Positions 10,745 through 21,292 of a stretch of 64,000 bases of DNA are shown here, piece by piece. The DNA lies in contig JAMAHW010000019.1 of the NCBI GenBank assembly GCA_023627715.1, forward strand, positions 1-64,000. The letters are read 5' to 3'. The DNA comes from Periconia sp. R9002 (Eukaryota > Ascomycota > Dothideomycetes > Pleosporales > Periconiaceae). The first letter of the stretch is position 1. Every line of letters begins with the position of its first letter. The translations under genes were made by a program, and so were the position numbers. The notes beneath the pieces were generated by a model. That model saw only the letters and a program-made list of their open reading frames with translations. It searched no databases and was not told the DNA's origin.

Positions 10745-13700
10745 CTACTTCAGTAAATCTTTTTCATTTACCAGCATCCAGCTATTCCCACAAATGCAAT
10801 GCTTCGCAACCCCCATCAACCAGCTGACGTGCGCAGCTGCATATCCGGGCAAACCCATAAGCACGTCTTCCATGCATGCACTGCATCTGACACACTGTCT
10901 CAATTTCCTTTCCTTCCTCTTGTCATCCGGATTTCCAGCACCACTTGCACTTTGAATACTATCCCTCCTATTTCTTTTTGCACTCCGGATAAGATCACCG
11001 TGATGTGGCTGAGCACTGGGCCCTCTGATAACCATCTTCTGGCACACATCCACAACGTGCGTGTCGAAATAGCTCTGCGCACGCCTAGAATCTGTAAAGC
11101 CCAACCAGGTTGTATCAAAGAAAGTGATCCTAGCAACATCTACCTTATCGGCAAAGTACATAACCTCAGCAGTCTCTCCTCTGCCTTGTGGCGGACCCCA
11201 CAATGATTCGCTCACGAGCTTTCGCGCCGCAGGCCAAAGGACATCGGGAATACGACCTGCAAGCAACTCCCTCTCCGCTTGGTTTCGCGCCGCCTCACCC
11301 TCCTTGCCTTCTTTACTTGCATTCGGATCACGTCGATAACATCCTCGAACAAGGTGCTCTACCTCTCGGATCAGATAGTCAAACTGCCTGAAATCTGCGG
11401 GGGCCTCGTGCAGTACAGCGTGCAGCGGTGTATACAGTTTTCGCATCTCGGGGGGCGCGCTTGCGTTGGAATAGGTGGCAGCAGACCGCATTACCCATGC
11501 CAAGGGTTGCGTCCAAAGCTTGAGCATCGTACGGGGAAATCCTGACAGAAGTAAGAGCAGTGCCGGCCTTTTAGACTGGTGTAACGTAGCTTCTAGAAGA
11601 CCTTTTGTAAGAGGCGGTGCGCCAGGTTCTATTAGCCCTCGACTGAGCTCCAGAAGGTCGTCGATAACGTATGTCATGAAGTGCATGCTCCATTGACAGA
11701 GACCGACAAATTGAGGGACCACTTCTGGGCGTAGGGGCTGTTTATCTATTTGTCCGTGCATTCGGGCAATAGTAGTAATGATTTGAGTGACGTATTTGAT
11801 GTTGAGAATCGCCCACGCAGTCACAGAGGACAGTGAGCGAGAAACTTTGCCATGGAGACCGAGAACGTGGATAGCGGAAAGGGTCTTGACAAAAAAAGGG
11901 GAACGCCCAAGAAGGATAAGGTGGTTGGAGGATTGGTCGTCGATCCCACAGTCGATAGAGACCGACAAAGATTGGAACATTAGCTTTGTAAATTCATCCT
12001 TTCGTGACGCTGGGAGATTATCAATGATGGAGAAGATGTCGTCGCTCGTAATATACTGGTTTGCAGCCGTTGAGGTTTGAAGGGCGAGAGCGGCGAGAGC
12101 GGCGGAGACACGGGGATCCGGATCTTCAGCACCGGAGAGAGAACTGTGCGTAAACTCCATGGAACGCAGTGTGATTTTTCCATCAGTCTGCATGCAAGCT
12201 GCCACGCACTGATTTGGAGATAAAGCGGTATACAGGGAGGCTTCGTGAGGAGGGAAGGAAAACCCAGATTGTGACATTGAAGTCACAGCTTCAGTAGAGT
12301 AATCGGGTGCTATGATAGCCATTGTTCCCCGCTTGCGAAATTCAATGGTTCCATCACTGTATACAAATCCGAGAATCATGCTGTACCAAATCGGAGTAAT
12401 GGAAAGAACGACAGCATGCATCATACCATCTTCCTGCCGCTTGAGAGTCCAGACATTACGTGTAGATGCAGAGCTAACGTTCTTCTTCTTGGAGGATACT
12501 TTGTCTAGACTTGAATGAAGCATGTTACGTTGGAGTTGGTGAACTTCCCATCTCACAACAACGCTGAAAGGGGTCTGTGCTGGTTGTGTTTGATCCATGG
12601 GAACTATATTGGGTGGCGTCGAGAAGACCATCTGGATTGTGGGCACTGCTCCATCGCTTTTTTCTGGGGTGGCGGGTAAAAAGTCGAGATGAGTGAGTTG
12701 GGCTGGTAGTCTCACCCGTGATTCCCCACCGCTGTTCATATCGCTGCTCATCATAGTAGGATAGCAGTTGTCTTCAATCTTTAGGAGGGAGATTGCAATG
12801 TGTGGTTTATCGTATTGCTTTGGGTGCTGCTGAGGTTTCAACGTTGGTACATTCCAGCTGGTTTCGATTCGGTAAAGATGCAGTCTTCCAGATACCGCAT
12901 ACGCGGCCAACAGCAGAGTGTTATCTACCACGAGTCAAAAGAGTCAGAGCCGACAAATATTGCAAGACTGACCACCATTGGAAGCAAAGGCTGCATGCGT
13001 GAAAGCCTCCCGCGTAGAAAGAGTAGACTCAAGCGGGGAACCAACTTCTTGCCAGCTGCTGTCAGGCTGTTGGAAACGAAGTCTAAGATCACCCTGAGCT
13101 TTCAAGTAGACCAACGCAGCCTTCTGGTCAGCGGGATGGTGCATATGTTTGAAGTGGTGTTGTTCGATGTGGAAAGACCACGTGTCTCCAACCTTGTTCG
13201 CCGACCAAGCTATTTGATTCTACACTGGTGAGCTCAGCCAAATCGGCAACGTAATGAGACAACTTGCCTGCTGTTCATGAGGTATGATTGCCAGCCAATG
13301 CATACCTATCACAAGATCTATGCTTGCCTCGGAGTGAGTGAGTTCTGAGCGCATATATCCCATGCGATCCAAAGCCATGGCGCAAGAAAAGATCATGACC
13401 TGTCCGGCAGCGTTGATGACAGAGAGGTCGTTTCCCAGATTGCTCCAAGAAACGTGTACAAAAGGAAAATCGTCATGACCATGAGGAATGTCTACAGGCG
13501 TAGCCTTTCCCAGATCCCATTTTCCTGTGGAGGAGTCTCTGGAAAAGACCCGGAGGTGGACGGCGTAACGATCCGGTGTAATGTAGGCCACGCAACCATT
13601 TTTGGACCATGCTATCTTCCTGTGCTGGAATTAGCAAAAGTCACCTTGCTTTAGAGCGAAACTTCCAAAGGCATGCATGATTTGCAGACCAGGCGCGGCT

Positions 13701-13860
13701 GTACCTACGAAGAGCAACCGCTTGTGCTAAGCTCGTCAAGCCTTTTCGCAAGTCCCTTCACGGGTCGAGTAGCAATGACGTTGATACTTGGCAGCGCTAC
13801 ATGCTCTGCATCTCCAAACAAGTCATCAACATCCATATTTGGGTAGGATTGGTCCTCCAT
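10745..13860 (-). CDS. MED16: Mediator complex subunit 16 (Sin4)
   Basis: Med16 is a tail-module subunit of Mediator, linking DNA-bound activators to RNA polymerase II. The N-terminal half is the WD40-like part and the C-terminus carries the cysteine motif CVRCSACMEDVL followed by HCICGNSWM, as in fungal Med16. Four exons: 13860-13709, 13619-13268, 13219-12973 and 12924-10745, giving 976 residues. The start is ATG 13860 (MEDQSYPNMDVDDLFGD), and the joins restore SSKIAWSKNGCVAYITPD, HEQQNQIAWSANKVGD and ASNGDNTLLLAAYAVSG. The second intron (13267-13220) uses a GC donor, GCAAGT, preceded by CAG. The first intron needs an acceptor CACAG, because the nearer CCAG would lead into a stop. Confidence 0.9.
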
Positions 13861-15095
13861 TGCGACAGGAAGCTGAAGGTGCGTCTTGAGTGATTTAGAT
13901 TTCTAGCTGAGATGCAAAATCCAGATTCAGAAGCACATATAGGTTGGCGTATGGACGAGGTGAAATAGACGGGTCCTAGATGACCAGATGATTAAGGAAG
14001 ACAGGCATAGAGACGCAGAGACCGATACAAGGCTGGCAGCATACCTAAGTACACAAAATTCATGTAGGTTACATACCTAGACATGTAGTTCTGCCGGGCC
14101 GGGTCCTGGTATCAGGAACGAAGCTCGATCGACTGCAAGCGAGGCGCTAAGGCGACATTCAAACTAGCGTATGACGCACCCCTGCGCGCTGCATTTGCCT
14201 AGCAAGCACGTTGACGCCAGTTAACTGTGGTCAGGCGGAACTCGAGATGTGTGCAGCACACATCTGGGCAACAACATGTTTGTTTGCATACCTGCGTGCG
14301 TGCGTGGCATAATGCCCATATGACAAGAATAAAAGGGATGATGGATACCAAGCACACCTAATTGTACCTATTTCCCGGTGCAACGTGCTTAGCAATGTAA
14401 GCAAAGCTGGCAGCGCGCAACATTGGGAGGACTCGATGCGTGTTTGAATCCGCGCAGTTGTACCTACGTACCTTCTTAGGTACAAGCAACTCGGTGTACA
14501 TTTTCTGCCAATTGTTTGATGCACATACATATGCCTATGTACTTAATGAGTGGCTCCCTCGTTCCATGCCCAGGCGGGTCGCCGGCTCAAAGGTACATCA
14601 AAGGTAAACAAACAAGTCGTTGGAGCGGCTAGTGCCAAGCAGAGAGCAGGGCGGACAGGGTCAAAGCGGAAGCCACGACCTCCAACCTCTTCCCTTCCTA
14701 TGCTCCCCCTTCCCGTCACCGTCACCATCACCATCACCGTCACCCCGTCTGCGCTTGCGCACTCGCCCTCGCCGCCCGCCCGAACCCCAACCATACGCGT
14801 CAATGAGCTGCTTACTCTTTACTCTCCGTTAACCTGCTCTCGACGAGCGGGCCGCCCCCTGCGACGACCTGCCGGGAGCGTACGAGCGAACGACCACTCG
14901 TTTCTACGCTGTACGCTACCCTGCACCACCCCTTTGTCGCCCGCCCTCATCGCTTGTTCGAACACTTGCAGACTGTTGAGCCGCCGCCATACCGGCCAAT
15001 CACTCCTTGCAACGAGCTGAGTTGTCGCAACTCATTGCTTACCCTATCCAAAAACGCATCGGTCGTTCCTTCCACCCTTCACCCCAAGTGCAGCA
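13861..15095. other. divergent intergenic region between MED16 and the sirtuin gene
   Basis: 1,235 bp with no supported gene. It holds TACCTA/TAGGTA runs (around 14065-14080 and 14460-14480), a short CACCAT/CACCGT simple repeat at about 14717-14745, and a GC-rich, pyrimidine-rich leader before the sirtuin ATG. Long open frames at 14543-15020 on both strands are low-complexity Pro/Ser/Arg frames without family motifs. Confidence 0.5.
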
Positions 15096-17135
15096 ATGGA
15101 GTGGTCCGCCTCTCTTACCGAGCCCAGCTCGCCTTTGAGTGAAGCCCCCGCTTCTTCCCCCCTTCCTCCGCCCTCGCCGTCTCACAGCTCCGATTCCGAG
15201 CTCTCTGAGATATCTCAAACCGACCTTTCCGCGCTTGAGCGTTCCCTTGCGAAGCACAGTTCTTATCCTTCCCCCTCTTCTTCGAACCGCTCTTCCACCA
15301 AACCATCGCCGGCCCCGGAAACCATGGCTTCTCCCCCCTCGAGCAACGATGACAATGATCGACCCCGTAAAAAGCGCAAAGTGGCAGACCCCAAAGAGCG
15401 CACCACGGCGCGTCTGGACTTGAGGAACGATCTCACCGAAATTGATAAGCCACAGCTAGACCGCCTGTTGAAAACACTGCACAAGAAGCGGAAAATAGTT
15501 GTTATCGCAGGTGCAGGCATCTCCGTTGCAGCCGGTATCCCCGACTTTCGCTCTTCAACCGGTCTGTTCAAAACATTGCGTAACGATCACAAGCGCATAT
15601 CATCCGGCAAAGATCTTTTTGATGCATCCGTTTATCAGGATGATTCTTCTACTTCATCATTCCATGATATGGTTCGAAACCTGTCACAGCAAACGAAAAA
15701 CGCACAACCCACAGAATTTCACCACCTTCTTGCTACCTTGGCTAAAGAAGGGCGTCTGTTGCGCCTGTATACGCAGAACGTAGACGGCATCGACAGTTCG
15801 TTGGAGCCGCTGCGGACCACAGTCCCTCTGCCTAAGAAAGGTCCTTGGCCAAAAACCGTTCAACTGCACGGCGGACTTGACCACATGGTCTGCTCCAAGT
15901 GTCATGCGCTTTCCGACTTTGATGCGGAAAAATTCAATGGTCCTGTTCCCCCCGCATGCCCCACTTGCGTAGAGAATGATTCTGTCCGGCAAGTTGCCGA
16001 GAAACGCAGCCATGGTATTGGACGACTTCGGCCCCGTATGGTTTTGTACAACGAGCATAACCCTGATGATGAAGCTATTGGGTCATGTGTTAGTGCCGAT
16101 CTACGTACGCGACCGGATGCTGTGATTGTCGCTGGTACAACGTTAAAGGTTCCAGGCGTGCGAAGGATCACCCGTGAAATGTGCCTCACGGTCAAGGATA
16201 GGAAAGACGGTATCAATATTTGGATCAATAACGATCCGGAGCCCATGGGGAAAGATCTTGCAGACATGTGGGATCTTGTGGTACAAGGTCCTTGCGAAGA
16301 AGTTGCCCGACATGCTTGCATGTTGCACCATGATGCTGAAATCACTCGTGTGGTATCAGATGATCAAGTGCCTAAGCAGCAACCGGCTGTGGTCATACCT
16401 GGGTCGCAGACACCCAAGAAAGGGACGGTCAAGGTTCAAGGGCAGCTCACGCCGGCTCGGAGTCCACTTCTTTTTGCTCATACATCTCTCAAATCTGAGT
16501 CGACTGACGAGCCGGGTACGCCTTCGAAGAGAGGCACGAAAAGAAAATCCCAAGGCAGCAAGCCATGTGCATTTGAAAAGATGGATTCCAAATCGCCTTC
16601 TAAAAGTAATTCGAGGCGTTCACAGGCTCAGCCGAAGAAGACTGCAAACGGCAAGAGGAACAATACCAAGGAGACAAAGCCCCAAAAGCAATTGGTGACA
16701 GATATGTTGAAGACCAAAAAGAATACAACAACGAAGCAAAACTCGGCTATGAAAATAATCCCTTCCAAATACAACACTCCCGTTCCGACACAGCCATCGG
16801 ATCCTGAAAATGGCGCAGTCCATTCAACCCAGCCGAACGTTCCGGTTACTCCCACGAAGAATCACGCCAAGGGAGCAAAGCTCACCAGATACAAGTCTGG
16901 TACAACTTTAATCCCGATTCCCGCGTCGGATCCAAGGAACAATCAATCACCAAAACGTCCAGACATGGAGGAGTTCACTCCTGCTAAAAGAACTGCTAGT
17001 CAACAACTCCAAGAAGAAGATGCACAATCTCAGTTCAAGGGTATACTGCCCGTCAGCGATTCGCGACCTTCCTCTGCTGGGTCACGAACGTCAATTTCAT
17101 TGGGTGATATTCTGAACCCTGTCCAACCTGCATGA
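15096..17135 (+). CDS. HST4: Sir2-family NAD-dependent histone deacetylase, Hst3/Hst4 type
   Basis: Sirtuin that removes acetyl groups using NAD+. The Hst3/Hst4 group acts on H3K56 acetylation and guards genome stability. Motifs in order: VVIAGAGISVAAGIPDFRSS (residues 135-154), the NAD motif YTQNVDGIDS, the catalytic histidine in VQLHGGLDHMVCSKC, a zinc site of two Cys pairs (CSKC and CPTC), and IVAGTTLKVPGV with INIWINNDPE at the end of the domain. Residues 1-110 are Ser/Pro rich with a likely nuclear signal, RPRKKRKV. Residues after about 410 are a basic, disordered tail rich in Lys, Ser and Thr-Pro sites. 679 residues, no intron. The choice between Hst3 and Hst4 naming is not certain. Confidence 0.9.
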   Translation: MEWSASLTEPSSPLSEAPASSPLPPPSPSHSSDSELSEISQTDLSALERSLAKHSSYPSPSSSNRSSTKPSPAPETMASPPSSNDDNDRPRKKRKVADPKERTTARLDLRNDLTEIDKPQLDRLLKTLHKKRKIVVIAGAGISVAAGIPDFRSSTGLFKTLRNDHKRISSGKDLFDASVYQDDSSTSSFHDMVRNLSQQTKNAQPTEFHHLLATLAKEGRLLRLYTQNVDGIDSSLEPLRTTVPLPKKGPWPKTVQLHGGLDHMVCSKCHALSDFDAEKFNGPVPPACPTCVENDSVRQVAEKRSHGIGRLRPRMVLYNEHNPDDEAIGSCVSADLRTRPDAVIVAGTTLKVPGVRRITREMCLTVKDRKDGINIWINNDPEPMGKDLADMWDLVVQGPCEEVARHACMLHHDAEITRVVSDDQVPKQQPAVVIPGSQTPKKGTVKVQGQLTPARSPLLFAHTSLKSESTDEPGTPSKRGTKRKSQGSKPCAFEKMDSKSPSKSNSRRSQAQPKKTANGKRNNTKETKPQKQLVTDMLKTKKNTTTKQNSAMKIIPSKYNTPVPTQPSDPENGAVHSTQPNVPVTPTKNHAKGAKLTRYKSGTTLIPIPASDPRNNQSPKRPDMEEFTPAKRTASQQLQEEDAQSQFKGILPVSDSRPSSAGSRTSISLGDILNPVQPA

Positions 17136-19494
17136 TTTTGCGCAATTTGCATTCAATGGCGTTGCGATCATACTTTCCAAAACAAACATATTGTTATTCG
17201 CATCCAAATACATTGTGCCAAAATATTGGCAGGCGTTCCAAAGTGTGTAATGGTTATGTTAGATTATTGTGTCAAGTGGCATGCATCCTTTTCAAGGAAA
17301 AGTTCTGGTTCTCTCGCCATAAAATACCCGGTGTGTTTCCCGGTCACATCATAGGCAATCAGGAGTGTGTACAGGCTTGGGAGGATTGACATAGGAGACC
17401 AGAAGGCTTTAGTGTAGATCTAGCTAAGATCACTTATCGATGATGAGCTCAATCTTGTTATTCATTTATCTATTTTGCCTCTCTTTTTTTGTTTGTCAGG
17501 ATGCGTTTGAAGTGTATCAATCTATTGGAAATTTACTCAGCACATAACAGGATGATGAGTCTAATGACCAATACCTTAGTCATAGATACCTGCGTATGCT
17601 CGAAAGACACGATGAAGTCGTACATTTTATGTATCGAGACACGACATGGCGTGGCGGATTGACACCGATCATGTATTGTTTGCATCTACCTAGCTTCATA
17701 TTTGATTGCCCTCCACCACCTACAACCTATAGAGTTGTGCAATCAGTCGTGCACTTTCTCCGTGTAGAGGAAAATGTTAGATGTAATAACATGTGTGATC
17801 TCACTTTGTATAGAGTCACTAAAGCACTTTATTATGTAGATAATTTAATAAAATATATTCTTAGTATTTTTATAGTTTCTTTATTATATCTCTTACTAAT
17901 AACTATAGCCCTATATAGTTATAACCTATATAAGGGTGTTATAATATCTTTGTTAGTTTTTTTTCTACCTCTCTACTACTGCTGCTGCTACCTCTACTAC
18001 GTTTAAAGCTTATACTAGATCTCTACGCCTATAGTTTAAGTATACTATATATAGGATCGCGTATAGCTACCCTTTATAGTTATCTATTTCTACCTATATC
18101 GCTACTACTAGACCTACCTACGTACACCCTTACGCGAGGATATATACTATTTACTATATATTTAGCCTTATAATAGAGTCTCTCTTATTAGCTATAAGTT
18201 ATATAATAAAAGTAATAATATTATTAACTACTACGCTAGTGTTTAATCTACTAAGTTTATATATAGGTAGTAGCCGCAAATCGCTTAGTATTAGATTAAA
18301 AATATTAAGGGTAATTATTTAAGTTAATATTATATTTATTAGTTTAGTTAACTTAGTTAGCTTAGATAAAGTTTTAGAGTTAAGTTAGATAAAGTCTTAG
18401 AGTTAGAGTTAGAGGTAAGGTCTACTTACTAGTAGCAGCAAAGCCCTCCCTCTTTATATACTAGTAAAGATATTTCTCTAGTATAGGTAGCTACGTCTAG
18501 AAAGTATAGTACGATATAGTACTAGACTTAGTCTAGGCCTATCTTATAACTACCCTACTATTTAATAGGTAGTTATTAGGACGTAGTAATATTAGAGAGA
18601 GCGTTATTACTTTTTATAAATATATTTTTATTATATGTAGGCGCTAGGCTTTTATAAGCCTAGTGCTTACGTGCTATCCTTTTTATTTTCTATTTTTATA
18701 TATTTAATATATATTCCTCCTCCTTTTTATATTAGGCAGAGATAGCCCTTAGTACTATAGTGCTATAAACTATCTACCACTAATAACATGTGTAGCTCTT
18801 TATTCGATGCGAACCTATGTACGTAGATGCCGTAGCTAAGGAACTAGGTTACATAATCGTCTACATAAGTAATTGTTCAGTTTTGCTATCAATTATGTAT
18901 GTATACTGGTATACGGGACTTCATTTGCACCATAAGAACTTCAAACGGATGGAAATTTATTAGTGTGTACATCGAAAAGCCAGTTCAATGTTATGTACAG
19001 GGGGTTGTCAGAGGGAAGCACATCTGGATTTCAATGTTTGTAAGCTTGGCCTTTGGCTCGCGTGATTGGCCAACATTTGGGTCGACTTCGAGGGAGGATC
19101 AATGTCACATGACTAGTTTTGGTGTTCCAGTCTGCACATATGGACGTCTAACTGCCTGTGGATGAATTGATATGTACACGTGGAAAGCGATGTCTGCTTC
19201 TCTTACTAACACACACATTATTTGATACTATACATAGTTTCTTTTTACCTTCGTTTGCTCGTCAGCACGGTCTACGCCTGCGCGTTCAGTTATTTTGTCC
19301 CGCGCCGGTGAATTGCCATCACAAATCACTCCATATTCAACAGGTATCATAGTCACTTCCCACTCATCCCACAACTTTTTATTATTTAATTGAGAAGACT
19401 GACGCTCAAAACCTTAGTTGTCTGTATAAAGCCGGTTCTGTCAGGCTTTCAGACTCGCGATTTTGGTTCCCCATCCCGGGAATTCCTTGGTGCA
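17136..19494. other. long intergenic region holding a RIP-degraded insert
   Basis: Gene-free stretch between the sirtuin and the PLC-like gene. 17136-17783 and 18794-19494 have ordinary composition. The middle is AT-rich and lacks most CpA/TpG (listed separately). A pyrimidine-rich leader lies just before the PLC-like start. Confidence 0.6.
17784..18793. mobile_element. RIP-degraded insertion flanked by a 13-bp direct repeat
   Basis: TAATAACATGTGT occurs at 17784-17796 and again at 18781-18793. The 984 bp between are AT-rich, lose most CpA and TpG toward the middle, and have every frame broken, while the DNA outside both copies has normal composition. This is what an inserted repeat with a target-site duplication looks like after RIP. 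A 13-bp duplication would suit a target-primed (LINE-like) insertion. A solo LTR starting TGTGATC with a 5-bp ACATG duplication is an alternative. No coding trace remains. A hairpin with 8-bp arms, CTAGGCTT and AAGCCTAG, is at 18644-18663. Confidence 0.65.
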
Positions 19495-21069
19495 ATGGCA
19501 ATAGCACTTACACTTCGCAATTTAACACCAGCTCCGTTCACGATCAAAGGATTGGAAACTTTCGAAGATCCCAACACAGTACGGTCCAAACCAACGGCAT
19601 TTCTTTCCAATGCGAAAAACACCACCAGTCTTGCACCAACGGCTCCTGAGCTTGGCAAACACGCGCGAAGTTTTACCCATGAGAACGTTAACGTGGAGCT
19701 CAATCCATTCGAATCTTTCACGCTGAGAAGTAAAAATGCAACTGTCTCCGGGGGGAACAGTCTTGTTCAAGACATGGTTATGCGAATTACAATTGAATGC
19801 GAATTTGGACAACGTCATCGCGTTGATTTCAACCCTTCGTACACCCAGAAAGCCTCTAAACGATTCACAAACTTGACACGCGAGACATCGCAGAGTTACA
19901 CTGCACTATACCACCCCACGAACCCAGTAGCTCACCTCGTAGTTCACACCAACCATCTTCAAGATTATGCCAAATGGATGGGAACACTCCCCTCCAATCT
20001 CCCGTTGTCAGCCATCAGCCTACCCGGAACGCATAATTCACACACCTGCTTTCGTGCTCTACCGTCCGTTCGCTGTCAGATTTCATCAGTCAAAGGACAA
20101 CTAGAGCACGGGATCCGATTTCTCGATATTCGTGTCCAACCGTCTCATGCAACGGATTCGCAAAAGAAGGATTTATTCCTCGTCCATGGCGCATTCCCAA
20201 TAAGTTTGACGGGTGTCAAATATTTTGAGCCGGTTCTGGAAACTTGCTACTCGTTCTTAAAAGAAAATCCTAGTGAGACCATCCTAATCTCATTGAAAAG
20301 GGAAGGTGTCGGGAGTGCAACAGATCAACACTTGGCAGAAATACTGGATAAACACTACATTGACCCATCACGATGGTATACAGGGACGAGGATTCCGTAT
20401 CTAGGCGAAGTGCGCGGCAAACTAATTCTTATAAGACGCTACGATATCCAAAAACACACTGCACCTGTGTCCAAATTGCCCGCTATGTCGTTGTCACCGT
20501 CTCTTCCAGCTTGCGGTCTTGACGCCACTGCGTGGCCCCACAACTGTGCCCACGCACTTCACGGCCCCTTCTGCGTGCAAGATTTTTGCGAGGTGCAACA
20601 TCCCTCCTCTATTCCACTCAAATTACAATATGCCAACGAGCATCTGGTCCGGTCCTCACAAACAAAGGCTTTCATTCCAGGGGTCAACACTGACAGCAAA
20701 TTCCCCATCCCTCCTGGACCCTTACACCTCAATTTCCTGAGTGGCAGCAATTTCTGGAACAAAGGCACATGGCCAGAGAGAATAGCTAAAGTAGTAAACC
20801 GCGGGATTGAGGAGTGGATCTGTACGGGCCATGCACTTGAAAATTTAGATGTAACGACTGAAGAAATGAATTCCCCTAGGGTTGTTTCCGTGGAGGATAT
20901 GACCAAGGTTGCAGGAGTGAGAGGGAAGGCCAAGGATGGGGATGGAGGGACCGGGATTGTCATTATGGATAATGTGGGGGAAGGCGGGGATTGGGATTTG
21001 ATTGCTTTGATTATAGGTTTAAACATGGGGGTTTTACAGGTAATGGAGGAATTTGGCAAAACTGCTTGA
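19495..21069 (+). CDS. PI-PLC X-domain-like phosphodiesterase
   Basis: 524 residues, no intron. From about residue 160 it has the catalytic X region of phosphatidylinositol-specific phospholipase C: ISLPGTHNSHTCF (His180), LEHGIRFLDIRV (Asp211, Arg213) and LFLVHGAFP (His231), then YSFLKENPSETILISLK. The two histidines and the Asp/Arg match the catalytic set of the bacterial-type enzymes, so activity is likely. There is no Y or C2 domain. The first 150 residues resemble the beta-rich N-terminal part of fungal PLC-like phosphodiesterases; no clear signal peptide is seen. The frame is open upstream to 19390 but the first ATG is at 19495. The substrate is unknown: phosphatidylinositol or another glycerophosphodiester. 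Confidence 0.85.
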   Translation: MAIALTLRNLTPAPFTIKGLETFEDPNTVRSKPTAFLSNAKNTTSLAPTAPELGKHARSFTHENVNVELNPFESFTLRSKNATVSGGNSLVQDMVMRITIECEFGQRHRVDFNPSYTQKASKRFTNLTRETSQSYTALYHPTNPVAHLVVHTNHLQDYAKWMGTLPSNLPLSAISLPGTHNSHTCFRALPSVRCQISSVKGQLEHGIRFLDIRVQPSHATDSQKKDLFLVHGAFPISLTGVKYFEPVLETCYSFLKENPSETILISLKREGVGSATDQHLAEILDKHYIDPSRWYTGTRIPYLGEVRGKLILIRRYDIQKHTAPVSKLPAMSLSPSLPACGLDATAWPHNCAHALHGPFCVQDFCEVQHPSSIPLKLQYANEHLVRSSQTKAFIPGVNTDSKFPIPPGPLHLNFLSGSNFWNKGTWPERIAKVVNRGIEEWICTGHALENLDVTTEEMNSPRVVSVEDMTKVAGVRGKAKDGDGGTGIVIMDNVGEGGDWDLIALIIGLNMGVLQVMEEFGKTA

Positions 21070-21292
21070 ATGTGGTAATGTGAGAGATGAAGAACGCACC
21101 AGGAATACCCATTGAAAGGTGCACTGCATTAAACAATTGCTATAGATAGCGAAGACAATATCCTAGGCATGATTTTGTAGTCAGACCAAAATGAAAGGAA
21201 ATAATTTACATTTGCAGGAGCGTTCGTAGCGGATCCAAGGCAATACGAATATATAGAAGTACATATTTACATATACAAAAGTCCCGTAATCA

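Noticed and set aside
14543..15020. Open frames on both strands (99-156 residues) before the sirtuin gene
   Set aside because: Pro/Ser/Arg low-complexity translations of GC-rich leader DNA, overlapping each other, with no domain or splice support.
15684..16345. Minus-strand frames of 124 and 147 residues inside the sirtuin gene
   Set aside because: They overlap the catalytic core of a clearly coding plus-strand gene and have no family pattern.
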